A stretch of DNA of 64,000 nucleotides from Hyaloperonospora brassicae. Lineage: Eukaryota; Oomycota; Peronosporomycetes; Peronosporales; Peronosporaceae. How positions within the stretch are numbered: the stretch's first letter is position 1; every line of letters begins with the position of its first letter. The position numbers and the translations under genes were made by a program. This document shows positions 50,408 through 60,782 of this stretch, one piece after another. The notes beneath the pieces were generated by a model. That model searched no databases, was not told where the DNA came from, and saw only the letters and a list, made by a program, of their open reading frames with translations. Location: positions 124,001-188,000 of the forward strand of contig CANTFL010001462.1 of assembly GCA_947650285.1 (NCBI GenBank). The letters are read 5' to 3'.

Positions 50408-50689
50408 TTTATAAGTTAGAAGGAATTGATGGTATGCGCGAATATTGGAATACAGGTGTTGAATTCTGGATTACTTCATCTGTTGAAAAGATCTTGTCTC
50501 AAATCGAGCGATTTTTTGTCATACAATATTTTTTCGTTTCGTCAAGGTTAATATAAAGGAAAAAGAGAAAATACATGTATTACTTTGAAATGGCAAAGAG
50601 AGAACCTGCCATGTCGTACAAGCTCGGGGGGAAACTAAACGACCGGGGAAAATGTACATGTCGTACGACCTTAGGGGGTAACTAAGCAA
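50408..50689. other. Flank between the tRNA array and the transposase relic
   Basis: This is unique AT-rich sequence starting where the tRNA unit fades. The first two copies of the 47-bp tandem repeat start at 50,610 and 50,657. No gene or RNA is recognised. It may contain the 3' end of the mariner element, but I could not identify a terminal inverted repeat. Confidence 0.5.
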
Positions 50690-50710
50690 ACGGGCAAAAT
50701 CTCCATGTCG
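50610..50710. repeat. 47-bp tandem repeat, two copies plus a partial third
   Basis: catgtcgtac at 50,610 recurs at 50,657, and catgtcg recurs at 50,704, exactly 47 bp apart each time. The intervening sequence is similar (runs of G followed by aactaa, then c/g-rich sequence with aaaat). It overlaps the end of the transposase reading frame. Confidence 0.7.
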
Positions 50711-52020
50711 ACGAAGAGTTGCCTTCTTTGATTGTGATAGCTCATAGGCATTAAATCCATTGTATTTTACTGCTGCAGTCATGCACGACTGCAGCGAAAG
50801 AAATACTTTTTCTATTTTTTCTATCTTGAAATCGATAAACGACTTTTGGACTGCTTTTACCAAATCGGCGTAGCTAAGAGGCTCCAATTCATGCTGTAGT
50901 GTCTGGATTGATCGAAAATAGCCCAAGCCTATCACATTAAAGTCTGGGCTATTAGGAGGCTGGAACAATACGCGTAGGTCCAGGCGCAACTGGCGGCCAG
51001 CCTCACGCACGAGCGGGTCATCTTCCTTGAAGTGAAGTTGCGCGTTGTCCTGGAGTACATAAATAGCTCCGCGTTGGCTTCGACGCGGAAACTCGGCGGC
51101 GGTCGAAGGGATGACGTTGTCCAGCAACATATCGACGTACTCCTCTCTCCTCACGGCAGTTACTGCCTTGTGTATAACAGTGTCAAACTATTCAATTCTT
51201 GATCGTCCGCTGCGCGACCGTCCGTTCTACGGAAGGCCAGATACCCAACTTTTCATCAAACCAAGTACTACTGGCAGCGTCATTTCTCGGCCTGGCGACT
51301 GCTGCTAAAAAATCACCTTACCGATAAACCGCTTGCTTTTATATCATCTAAAAAACATTACACATAAGGTCACTCGTATTAGCACGCACATCCGTTTGAA
51401 ATATTAAATAGATAACGTACATACCGGAGTGGCGCCGGCTCGTTAGGAGACAGGTAAACCCTCTGGGACGCTCGTGTCATGTAAGACCATTTATCGTCGA
51501 GATGAATTACTTCGTACATCGTGGAGTGGAAAGTATCGATTCGTCGACAAAACGAACGTTAAAGCAATTCGCGCGCGCTTGTTCTCCTCCTTCAGCAAGA
51601 ATTGGATAGCGTTGGTCGTCGCCATGATGTCATTGCGCTGGCGCATCTTACAAAGCGTAGAGGCTGATACTCCCTTAACATGTGCCAAAAAGCGCAGTGT
51701 GTATCTCTTACGATTCGGCGCAGCCTCCACTTTCTTGTAAAATGTATACGAATTAATCCTTTCTTTGCGTATCTTATTTTTAACTTTGGATCTAACATCT
51801 AGGATGTCCGATGAGCGGGCCATATTGTCGCTACCGCGCTCCCATACCCTCATTTTTGACTTCACAGAACACGCATATGTTAGCGCCACTAACTTGAAAT
51901 CGGTATGACTTACCTTTATGTTCGCACCAGCAGACTGAAGGAGCGTACACGTTATACCAGTGCATTCGAGGTCTGAGAGGTTCTTCGAACAGCGTTTGGG
52001 TTTGTACCTTTCTTCGACAA
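50690..52020 (-). pseudogene. Broken mariner-like (DD39D) transposase
   Basis: This is the remains of a cut-and-paste transposase of the Tc1/mariner superfamily, plant/oomycete type. The N-terminal DNA-binding part reads in one minus-strand frame from about 52,020 to 51,540 (helix-turn-helix region around RFLAHVKGVSASTL, then LLKEENKRARIA). The first catalytic Asp lies in another frame (IHLDDKWSYM, Asp codon 51,498-51,496). That frame stops near 51,380. The C-terminal part is open from 51,154, with LQDNAQLH (second Asp codon 51,049-51,047) and PPNSPDFNV. Thirty-nine residues separate the second Asp from the place of the third, where the codon at 50,929-50,927 is Gly. With at least two frame breaks and a lost catalytic residue it cannot encode an active enzyme. 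The match was made from remembered family motifs, not a search. Confidence 0.88.
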
Positions 52021-52089
52021 TGACAGCATGACTAGCAAACAGGCAATAATGCTCACTGTTTAAAACGATACATGCATTTAAAACCAATC

Positions 52090-53600
52090 AAAAAGAGTTA
52101 AAATTATACAGGCAAATTTGCGTGTAATCGGCCTAAAAAGCGTCTCATTTAGGCGTCTATTACTATTTGTCAAGGCGATTTAGCTTTCCGAGCATAGATA
52201 GAGATTTTAGACCTTTTCTAAGCTATTATTAGAGCTGTCAAGCGTGACAATTGGTGGCCTGGAGGCTCCGCAATCAGCGTCGGTGCAAAAACCTGTAAAA
52301 ATGATGGACTTTCAGGTACTGATTTCTCGGTTTCCAGTTACAGGATGAATACACGGACAACACTGACTGAAAGAGTTAAAATCGGCTTTATTTTGAGGTG
52401 CATTAGCCAATCAATCGATAAAAATTACCATATTTTTTTAGTTTTTTGTTGAAATGGGACAAACATGTTGAAATAGAGGGAGTTGTATTCAGTAGTAGTT
52501 GCGTTCGTGGAAGGAGTGCAGGAAGCAAACGTTATTGAGTCTAGCTTTATTTGGGCTAATTTGTCAACACTACAACCTGCATCGACCAACGGCACTGTCA
52601 CTTGGCCATGGCAATTCGCACATGATATCCATCTATCCCCCACTAGTGTGCCAATACGCCACATGGCGTCCGTTTTCCATATGCCATCCGCCAAGATGAC
52701 AATTGAAAGATTAGCAGGTGAGGTCAGAAATTACATGTAACTGGTATTGCACTTGACCCTATAGAACCTTTATGATCTGTCATAAACAGTATTTTCGAAC
52801 GACCTGGCTTACCAATCAGTCCTCGCGGATGCTATTACTTTTTGGAGTGTTATGGGTGTCATGTCTCACATCAATAATGAGCATTGTCTTCGATTGGTGC
52901 TGCATATTGCAACAAAATGCTTGGGAAGGCCCGTTTCTCGGAATTATTCTTGAAATTACAATGTCGATGTTACATCCTGCATCGCTAGTATCATTGACTA
53001 GAACATAGATGTTGACGTCATGGGACATTTTTACAATCCTTAAGCATTGCGCCGGTGACAAAAGCGCATCAAGCAATCAAATTTAGCTTTTCGTTGATGT
53101 CGATAAATAGTTATAGTATCTACATGATTGAAATCAAAAATTTGGTTCGAATTCGATCCGACTATAAATATCGATTTCTTGAATGACTAATAGCTTACCA
53201 TTTATTTTGTGCGTCTCATTATTATAATTGGTGGATGTATGCAAATAATATGGCCGATATTAGAACGGGCAGTAGATCTTTATATGCATCTCAAACAACG
53301 CTATTACACACTTCCCACCCTATCGTACAAGAATATTTACTAATGTATATGCTTCTTCAATTTTGTGTAGCGGCCTACCTTCTTCACACACAGCAGCTCT
53401 CTTAGTAGTCCAATCCACAAACTGCAGCACGAAGGGCAGCGTAACCATGCCGCGGCGTCTGAAGTGCATTAGCCTCGCTTGCAATCACGCCACCGTTGAC
53501 ACCCACTGCACTCATTACATCTCCGTTTAAGTCTTGTGCTACTGCAGCAGCGGGTTATTTTTGCAGCAGCGTAAGCGCCGAGCAAAGTTTTTGCATTTGA
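52090..53600. other. Gene-poor AT-rich stretch, no gene recognised
   Basis: Only short ORFs occur. Two minus-strand ones, at 52,425-52,694 and 52,816-53,076, share a DAGC(S/N)(V/I)D motif about 400 bp apart, so the stretch may hold a decayed duplication. I do not recognise the family. No RNA gene is seen. Confidence 0.5.
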
Positions 53601-53609
53601 TCACGCAAA

Positions 53610-54212
53610 TTGTGTAATGAACTGCTGTTAGACACTGCATCGTCCGGTAAGGCCTTACGAAATGCGAAGAAAAGTCGACGTCTGACTACGTTCAGTAGTA
53701 GAGTGCGTTGTCGCTTAGTTTTTGTCCTCCTTTCTACACAGCTTAGCACGTCAGTCAGGCTGCTCTGTGCTTGCTCGCTTTCGACACACATGGTGCTGCG
53801 CGCGTCGTGTCAGCATACCCATGATGTGCAGCGTCCGTGGTACGAGCCGTTGCATGGAACAACAGAAAGACAAACAGAGCTGCTAGCAGGAGCCGAGCCA
53901 GGGGACTTTCGCACTAAGAGCGCATCCAGCGAGTTCTTCAGCGTTCGAGCGCCCTGCACAATAAATCATGACAAACGAGACACTGCTTTTCAAGCGCTGT
54001 GCAAACCACCAGTAATCACCTGCTCACGACCTAGCCACGGCTATATCGCCGTGGTGGTGGCTGAAGTTATGAGTCATCGTTGGCGACGAGAGGGTCCCGA
54101 GGCCCGCGACGTCATTATCGCAAAGATCGCGCCCTCGGCGGACGGTGTTTCAATTCATGTACACTCTATTCGCTATGCGCTGCGACAGCACTTCGAAAGC
54201 AGCTTCGGCTGA
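53610..54212 (+). other. Unrecognised 200-codon open frame, doubtful as a gene
   Basis: An ATG-started frame of 200 codons is rich in Ser, Arg and Thr. It has no domain, signal peptide or repeat that I recognise. It lies upstream of the PX gene in the same direction, separated by a pyrimidine-rich region. It could be chance, a lineage-specific gene, or part of an unrecognised upstream exon. Confidence 0.15.
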
Positions 54213-54320
54213 CTACCCGCAAGTCGGGTCTTCTTTGAGTTGGCCGTCGTACTACAACAGGCCGCCCCCTCTCGCCCTACCGACACACTCTCTCTCGCTT
54301 ACGTAAACTCCGCACCAAAA

Positions 54321-54350
54321 CAACAGCAACAACAACAGCAACAACAACAA
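54321..54350 (+). repeat. CAA/CAG trinucleotide repeat
   Basis: Ten CAR triplets in a row, within a C/T/A-rich stretch upstream of the PX gene. The frame through it would encode ten Gln, but it has no ATG start, so I treat it as a microsatellite in 5' flanking or leader sequence. Confidence 0.85.
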
Positions 54351-54560
54351 GTACCACCACTACACTCCTACACTCCCACGACAACTCCCAATACACAACT
54401 CCACCTAAACCCTGACACCTCCTGCGAATGATGCGTTCGCTCGTCCTAAGTACGAGTCAGCGTCCCGTTTGTGCCCTCCCCCTCTCTCTCCTCATCTGCC
54501 CCCTCGGATAGAGCAGGAGGCTGCGTCACCTCCCGCGCCCCTTTACAGTACCTCAACTTG

Positions 54561-54574
54561 AGCATTTCTCAACA
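54561..54574 (+). promoter_or_regulatory. Candidate oomycete initiator (Inr) of the PX gene
   Basis: agcatttctcaaca lies 34-47 bp upstream of the first ATG of the PX gene and resembles the oomycete initiator core (TCATTY followed by a CA-containing part). The match is partial. Confidence 0.35.
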
Positions 54575-54607
54575 GCTCCTGCGCGACACAGGCGAACAGC
54601 TCTTCCC

Positions 54608-55546
54608 ATGCCCATGGCGCTCGCCCTCTCGCGGTTCGGCCCCCCGTCCGTCTTCCAACTGCGCTCGCTGCGCCCCGTGTCGGCCAACATCGTCTCGTAC
54701 GGCCGCGAGACGTACTCCCGACGCTGTCCGACGCTCTACGTGCTCCGCGTGAGTCGCAGTGGGACTGCCGACTGGTACGTGGCCAAGCGCTACTCGGAGT
54801 TCCGCGCGCTGCACGAGACGCTGGGGCGCCACTTTAGTACCAGACATAGCAGCAACAAGCGGCACGCGGGCTGCAGCGCCTGTGAGGAGCTCGGGAGCTT
54901 TTACAGCAGTGTGCGCTTCCCCGATCGGCACATTTTCCAGTCAGGTCTGCGCTTTTCCAAGAAGCGACTGGACGCCTCGAGGATGGAGGAGCTCAATGGC
55001 TACATGCGCTTTCTCCTTGAGACGACACAGGGACTGCTGGGCGACGAAGAAGCGGGAGAGAGTTGCGACGGGACAGAGACGTTGGCTTGGGACGACAAGG
55101 AGAAAAAAGCAAAGGGGGAAGAGGACATTCGATGTCCAGTGCTGGACCTCATTCGGGAGTTCTTGATGGTGAATGAAGACCACGTGACTGAGGCGAACGC
55201 TCGGACGTTTGAGGACGAAGAGGCGGACAGCAATGGTCGACCATCGTCGACCGAAGGAGGACCAGCGGCGCCAAAGCGGCAGCTGCATCGCCTCTCTCGA
55301 CGCAGCTCGTCCGTGACGAGCTTCCACGTGCGGGAGCTGGACCTTGTGTCGCCCGAGAAGAAGAAGAAGGTCTCGCCGACTACAGGTGACTCGATGTGCA
55401 ACTCGTTTGCCGAGGACTGGTGGGACCCCACGTTTGCAGACGTGTTCGACGAGACGGTGGCCCCACCCGAGAACGCGTTCATCCATCGCCAGGTCGAAGA
55501 CGTCTCCCGCCCGCTGCGGTTGTGTGAGAGCTATCCACGCCGCTAG
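54608..55546 (+). CDS. PX-domain protein (phosphoinositide-binding)
   Basis: The product is 312 aa, read as a single exon. Residues about 25-140 have the pattern of a phox homology (PX) domain: strands around TLYVLRVSR, then WYVAKRYSEFRALHETL (residues 56-72) with the basic residue of the RYSEF motif (R61) that contacts the lipid phosphate in this family, and KKRLDASRMEELNGYMRFLLE (118-138) as the C-terminal helices. PX domains bind phosphatidylinositol 3-phosphate or related lipids on endosomal membranes. An insertion at 77-104 carries a CSAC pair and replaces the usual proline-rich loop. The C-terminal half (150-312) is acidic, then Ser/Arg-rich and basic (RRSSSVTS, EKKKK), without a recognised second domain. 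There is no membrane segment. A second ATG two codons on (54,614) has the better context. The PX call is good; lipid preference and cell role are unknown. Confidence 0.85.
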   Translation: MPMALALSRFGPPSVFQLRSLRPVSANIVSYGRETYSRRCPTLYVLRVSRSGTADWYVAKRYSEFRALHETLGRHFSTRHSSNKRHAGCSACEELGSFYSSVRFPDRHIFQSGLRFSKKRLDASRMEELNGYMRFLLETTQGLLGDEEAGESCDGTETLAWDDKEKKAKGEEDIRCPVLDLIREFLMVNEDHVTEANARTFEDEEADSNGRPSSTEGGPAAPKRQLHRLSRRSSSVTSFHVRELDLVSPEKKKKVSPTTGDSMCNSFAEDWWDPTFADVFDETVAPPENAFIHRQVEDVSRPLRLCESYPRR

Positions 55547-58500
55547 CGCGGGCAGACGCGTCAGAGCGTTTGCAGGGAGGAAAAATGGTTCATGAGCTGG
55601 ACGGGATCAGGCACGGCCTGGCCACGAGTAAGCCAGCCTCGTTTGTAGTGTGAGTAATGTCCTATCTAATAAGAAGCACCCGCCCGCGCGTGCCATCACC
55701 GCTCTTTACTACCGCTATTCTGTGCACGCACGTGCCAATGGAGCGTTCGGCCAGCCTTTGGAGGTACCGATCGACTGCAGACGGAGCATTCCAGCGCGAG
55801 AGGATGTAAAGCGCCGTTTGCTTCTTCCCGTCGACAAAGAGCAAAAGAAAAAGACAGGAGTCCCATTTCGGTGTTCATGACTTCGACATTTGATCGCGTA
55901 ATATGTTCAGAACGAGAGACAACTTGCTGCTCATGCTATGGTCAACGTGCAGGAGTCGGCATGTTCTGCGCTCGTAAATGCGCGTTATTTGTTTGTTTTG
56001 TCCATCATCACTTCCGCGTGAGAGGATCGAATGTATAGGTATACGTCATGCTGCCTTGCTATTTGTCACTGTTACGTTCCGTTGCATGCCAGGAAGGACG
56101 CGTGTCATTAGACTTTTGCGAGCAAAACATCCTTTGTCAAATAGAATACTGCCCTATCCGTGACGACAGCGGTGCCACTGGCCTTCTGATCACCGTGGTA
56201 TATTGCAGCTGCACCCGATGTGAGCACGTACGATTCGAGCCAATGTTCACTGCACTGCCAAAGCGAACACAAACACAAGCGATAGAAAACAGCAAGACAG
56301 GATCAGTAGGGTTTAACGCCCCGTCCCGGTCGATTACATGTAGTGTCGCTAGCAATCTCAACAAGACGAACGTTCGTTCACAAGAGCCACTACTTACCAG
56401 CTCCGGCTCGGAGAGGACAGAACCACATCCAGAACGATCGGTATCGAATTCTTCAATGCACACTTGAGCTTCTCTGCTGCTACTGGAACTGACCAAGTCA
56501 ACGAATCGCCCTCTGCCACGTGTCTCACTGTGGATAGCACCTCGCGGTATCAATGCAAGTCTCGCACGATCCGTCCGTGTGCCGGTCTCGCCCATCCACA
56601 GGTTGTTGAGTTACACACGCTTTTCTTTAAGTGGCGTGCGCAGGACCATCGCGTCATGGCAGGGTCGTCCCGCCAAAAAAGTGCCACAGGAAGGTACTGT
56701 TTAGTTGTGCCACACATACGCCCATGCAAACGGGATTCCTCATCGGTCGCCTTTCGTGCTCGGCAACTAAACAAAAGACGCAACACGATGTCGTAACGAT
56801 TCACTCGAGAGCTTCGTCGGGTGACAAACAGTGAAAGTGGCCGATTCTCTCTGCTCGTCTAGGGAAAGATCCTTTACAGCGCATCCGAAGCCAGCGCTAA
56901 GACATACTCGTCGACGGGACGCTTCGATGTTTAGGCTGACATGTCCTTGTAGCAAAAGGCGAGCGTTGGGCTGTTTTCGGCTGCAAGGTCTGCAGCGACC
57001 AGTGACACTGCTGTGCGAAGGTAGAGTCGCGTAGATGAACCTCACACTCGGCAAACGTTTACGTCGACCACAAACACATTATTCTCCCTCGCAGCTTGTG
57101 CGAACAAACAGTAGGCGTGTTCACGCGTACTCTGTCCGCTTTTGCTGCCGTGCTATCGGGTGCGAGGCCAAAAGACTCTGCAAGCGACACGTCACGGACG
57201 AGCGTGTGGGCAACGTAGGGGTGGATATGTGAGGGAAGGGAGCGCCCTTGTATACGCCCTGACTATCAGCTTCCTACACGTCTTTTGACTCGGCCATTTG
57301 CGTACGGGTGCACAATGACAACCGAGACGTCTCTACAGTAGGATGTTGATCTGGAAGGGCAACCGTAAGTCGACGTTGCGACTGGGTCAAAGGCCAACAG
57401 CGTATCCCGCACCCTGCCAAGGCTACGCTCATAGCCCCAGTACGAGTCATGTCTGTAGAGTCAAAAAGCGCTGTCACGCAGCTTGTTGGTTCACAGGCAC
57501 TGACGACGAGGCACTCGCAATGGCCGATGTGAAGTCATACGTCCGGTCGACCACGCTCTGGGTACAAGTGCATTGTCGAGATAAAGTGTTCGAGATACTC
57601 ATTCGGTGTATTGACATCCTTTATGTCCGACATCTCGAGTGGAGATTACTCCGGTGGTGCCAATGTGAGCACGTGCAAGTTACCGGTTGTCGCTCGCATG
57701 CACGGAAGCGATTACGCAAGACCACATTGGAAGTATGACCGGCTGCTTGAACACGCGCAGCTGCGTTTTCGAGACCTAAGCACTTGCGTTGGCTGCACAC
57801 GACATGTGGAAACGAGTGACGCAGACTCAAGTTGAACTTGGCGCTTGACTGTATCGATCAAGACAAGACACTTCTTTCCAGCAGCACCAGCCTTGCCATG
57901 ATCACATGCTTGACTGGACAGTCAGCACTCTGCTTGCTACCACAGCAACAGAGAGACGTTGCGTCGTCCGACGGATACAAAGATAGCGACGGTGCCACGA
58001 CATGCCTGTGTGGCAGCTAGAACTCTTGTGCACAACGAAGCTGCGATATTCTCTGGCGTTTCTCGCGATCGTGCTGTCCAACTAGCGCGTTTGAAACCAC
58101 TGGAGCCATGCGGAGCTGTTTCGTCACACATGATCGCCAAACTAAGGGCCATGTCGACCTCGCGGATGAACAACGATGGCTTTTGTGGCCTCCAGTGGGT
58201 GTCCGGTGAGTATCCTGCGTACGGGTCTCGGAGCGTACAAGACAAGACGATGCCATTGGTATGATGGTGCCATTTATCGCTATTCACGGCCGCTGCACAG
58301 ATAACAATACAGTATCCATGACTACGCTTTGAATGCCCCGCGCGTTCTTTGCTACCACAGAACGTGCAGCAACGGCATCATGTAGATCGCAGGTCAATTA
58401 TATATCATTCGTGAAGATCTCAGGGGACCCGTACAAAAGTGGGATTATATCATGAGGTCCGCCTATCGCGCCAAATTGACATCTCGACACATAACGAGTA

Positions 58501-58896
58501 CTACACAAAAGCCGCCCGGCTCCGATAAATGTCGTTGTCATCACTGGATGTACGTCGACACTACTATACTCCTCGGCTGAATGCATTGGCATGCATGAAC
58601 AAATGAAGCTTTTTAGTGCCTGCGCAATGCCATAAGCATTTGTGTAGCAGGTTCACACGTTTTGCCCGAGCTGTAACGACACTCTTATGTTGCGTTGTCT
58701 GGCAACCAGCATACTGAGATGCGATGATGATGATGGTCTTCCCGTGTTGCAACAGGTGTCAAATGCACACAACATATTGCCACTCCGTAGAAAGACCGAT
58801 GTATTGGGTAGTTTACCCGCAACATGTACATTTGCAACGCGCATAACACCGAAAAAGGACCAATGAGTACACCTACGCTGTCGTGGCCTCGACGGC
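55547..58896. other. 3.3-kb stretch without a recognisable gene
   Basis: Short ORFs occur on both strands, the longest being 152 codons (minus, 56,137-56,595) and 131 codons (plus, 57,343-57,738). None shows a recognisable domain, and none is clearly coding. No tRNA, rRNA or transposon motif was seen. The first part should hold the 3' end of the PX transcript and the last part that of the carrier transcript, since these genes converge here. Confidence 0.5.
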
Positions 58897-60095
58897 TTAC
58901 GGGACGGCACCACGGCGCAGCAGGTAGAGCACGCGCATTGTATACTTGGTAATCTCCTCCTTGGTCATCACCAATAAAGCACTCTTGAGAACCGTGTTGA
59001 GAAGTTGTGCTGAACAGCCCTTGTAGTAGCCGTTGAATCCTTCCAACTCGCCAATGCGCTTGAGCACCTGCACCATGGAGTTGCCCATCGCAGCCTGATG
59101 ATAGCTGTGTGATTGTTTCTGCGGTTCAGTTGTCTGCTCCTTCTGCGCTTGCAGTAGCACCTTGGCGCGAATGACTGGGTATGTGAGGATCGTGGCCACA
59201 GCCTTAGCGATTGCAGCAAGAAGAAAAGCCTCCGCAGCTGTCAACGAGCCCACACGCTTTGTCTTGCCTGCTGCCACCTTGGAACGCTGCAGCTGCGACT
59301 TGAGCTTATCAAAAATCGTGTAGTTGATGGATGGGTTGCTTACCAGCACAAGCGATGGGATGTACCCTTTCCAAAACGACATCAAGCCATTCTCCGCGTA
59401 TATGTCCCTGGCAATACTCCACATGCTTTGTTTGTTCATCAACTTGTCTTCACTCGCCTCATCGATATCACGAGTTTTGTCCGTGCCTTTCGGCTGAATC
59501 TGTGCTCGCGTATTGATCATCTCCAACGGGAGTGTCATGGACATGTTGAACGCTCCGGCAGTTGATGCAACGAGCAGACTCATCCCCGTCGTTATGGGCG
59601 TCTTCAAATGCTTTTCCACCGCTGTCTTGAGCACCGAGTACCAGTAGAAATAGACGAAATTCGACAATACCGTATGCACGACCTTGGAGCTGAGGCCGGC
59701 AAACATTCCCTCGATGCCTTCTCGGCGGTACGTGAGCCACACGGCCACGAGCAAATTGTGCGCCTTCTTCTTGTGCAAAGCACGAGCTTTGACTTGGACT
59801 TCTGCATCGAGTGCCACGTTTTCCTCGTTGCTGTCGTCCACGTCGACTTGACGGCGCGTTTTTGCTACGTCCAATGGATACAACAGCACAGCAGCAAACA
59901 GTGCACCCATTGCACCGGCCTGGATCGAAAATATATAATCATTCGCATCAGTTTCTCTCAGAGATAAGTGGGGCCACAAGACGCAGGTAGGAGCAGTCGA
60001 GCGTCAGCGGACAGTGATGTATCTCTCTGAGCACGTACAGAAGCATCGACAAAGGCCGTGAAGGCAGGTGAAGGCGGGCTTTTGACGCTACCCAT
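58897..60095 (-). CDS. SLC25 carrier, peroxisomal adenine-nucleotide type (PMP34-like)
   Basis: This membrane carrier has the three repeats of the mitochondrial carrier family. The signature sites are PLDVAK (residues 34-39), PLEMINTR (150-157) and PVIRAK (267-272) of the predicted 359-aa product; the third repeat has Ile in place of the acidic residue. SNFVYFYWYS and SNPSINYTIFDKL resemble the SLC25A17/Ant1 group, which imports ATP into peroxisomes in exchange for AMP; a plastid or mitochondrial role is not excluded. The large open frame (59,979-58,897) lacks an ATG before the first helix. I propose exon 1 at 60,095-60,039 (MGSVKSPPSPAFTAFVDAS) joined in phase 0 to exon 2 at 59,919-58,897, beginning AGAMGALF. 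It is divergent from the SAP30-PHD gene, with about 0.5-0.7 kb between the starts. Confidence 0.87.
59920..60038 (-). other. Intron in the SLC25 carrier gene
   Basis: 119 nt on the minus strand, with donor GTACGT (60,038-60,033), acceptor CCAG ending at 59,920, and a CTGAT branch-like site some 30 nt before the acceptor. Splicing joins codon-phase 0 ends, and it is needed to give the open frame an ATG. Confidence 0.72.
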
Positions 60096-60634
60096 GTCAC
60101 AAGAGGCGATCTTGGCCGTAACTGCTCGATTACGTATTTCTAATCGAGTTTGCCGGGGCAGCGGAGCTAATGGTCAAGTGAGGAAAAAAAGGTATATATG
60201 ACGCCACATTTGTGGGACCAATTGATCGGTATCAATCTGGCCTATATTGTTGTTGTCACAAAAAAGGTCTGTCCTGCCGCCGGTACAATGACGCGATGGA
60301 GATCCCTTTTCGGTAGCAAATGGGAGCCCTGTCGTTGCAAATCTCAGAACGCTGCAATGACCGTGCAGCAAATTGAGCTATTACGTACCGACACATAACA
60401 GCAGGGACCAAACAGTTGGCGCTGGCTTCGCGAATGCTGTTTTTCTATCCGTCCAGCGCAGATGCGTCCACTTAGTAGACCCAAGAGTGTACGACAGCGG
60501 ACCACGAGCAGACCACCCTGTCTATTCGAGCGCAGGGGACCAGAGCTTCGTCGGCACTCCTTCATTCGGTCCTTCGAGCCCTCAGCTCCGCACTTCTCTC
60601 TTCGGCCCCCACCCACTCCTTCGTCCCTCATCCA
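60096..60634. promoter_or_regulatory. Divergent promoter region between the carrier and SAP30-PHD genes
   Basis: This intergenic stretch separates two genes read in opposite directions. It holds a perfect inverted repeat at 60,125-60,148 near the carrier start. A TTCATTCG at 60,561-60,568 resembles the oomycete initiator core, about 70 bp upstream of an ATG of the SAP30-PHD gene. No other gene is seen. Confidence 0.45.
60125..60148. promoter_or_regulatory. Perfect 8-bp inverted repeat upstream of the carrier ATG
   Basis: CTCGATTA and TAATCGAG are separated by eight bases, about 30-53 bp upstream of the proposed carrier start. This may be a dimeric transcription-factor site or a leader hairpin. 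No factor is recognised. Confidence 0.35.
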
Positions 60635-60726
60635 ATGGTGAGAGCCTTCGCGTCTGCATCGACACAATGGGACGGCAGATCGTCCGTTCATCAATCGATG
60701 TGTTCCCTCCACTAACCTATCGGTCT

Positions 60727-60748
60727 ATCTGTCTGTCTGTCTGTCTGT
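60727..60748 (+). repeat. TCTG tetranucleotide microsatellite
   Basis: About five tandem ctgt units precede ccacctgcaccacctgcag. The pyrimidine-rich run followed by CAG at 60,767 could serve as a 3' splice site of the SAP30-PHD gene. Confidence 0.8.
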
Positions 60749-60782
60749 CCACCTGCACCACCTGCAGAACGAGCCCGACGAG

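Noticed and set aside
54240..54431. Poly-Gln protein upstream of the PX gene
   Set aside because: The frame starts with TTG, has no ATG, and is low-complexity sequence around a CAA/CAG repeat; better explained as a microsatellite in flanking DNA.
54569..55486. Minus-strand ORFs of 120-181 codons opposite the PX gene
   Set aside because: They are antisense shadows of a GC-rich coding region with a recognisable domain on the plus strand.
56137..58287. Several ORFs of 100-152 codons between the PX and carrier genes
   Set aside because: No domain, overlapping frames on both strands, and composition without coding bias that I can see; a protein search or transcripts would be needed to revive them.
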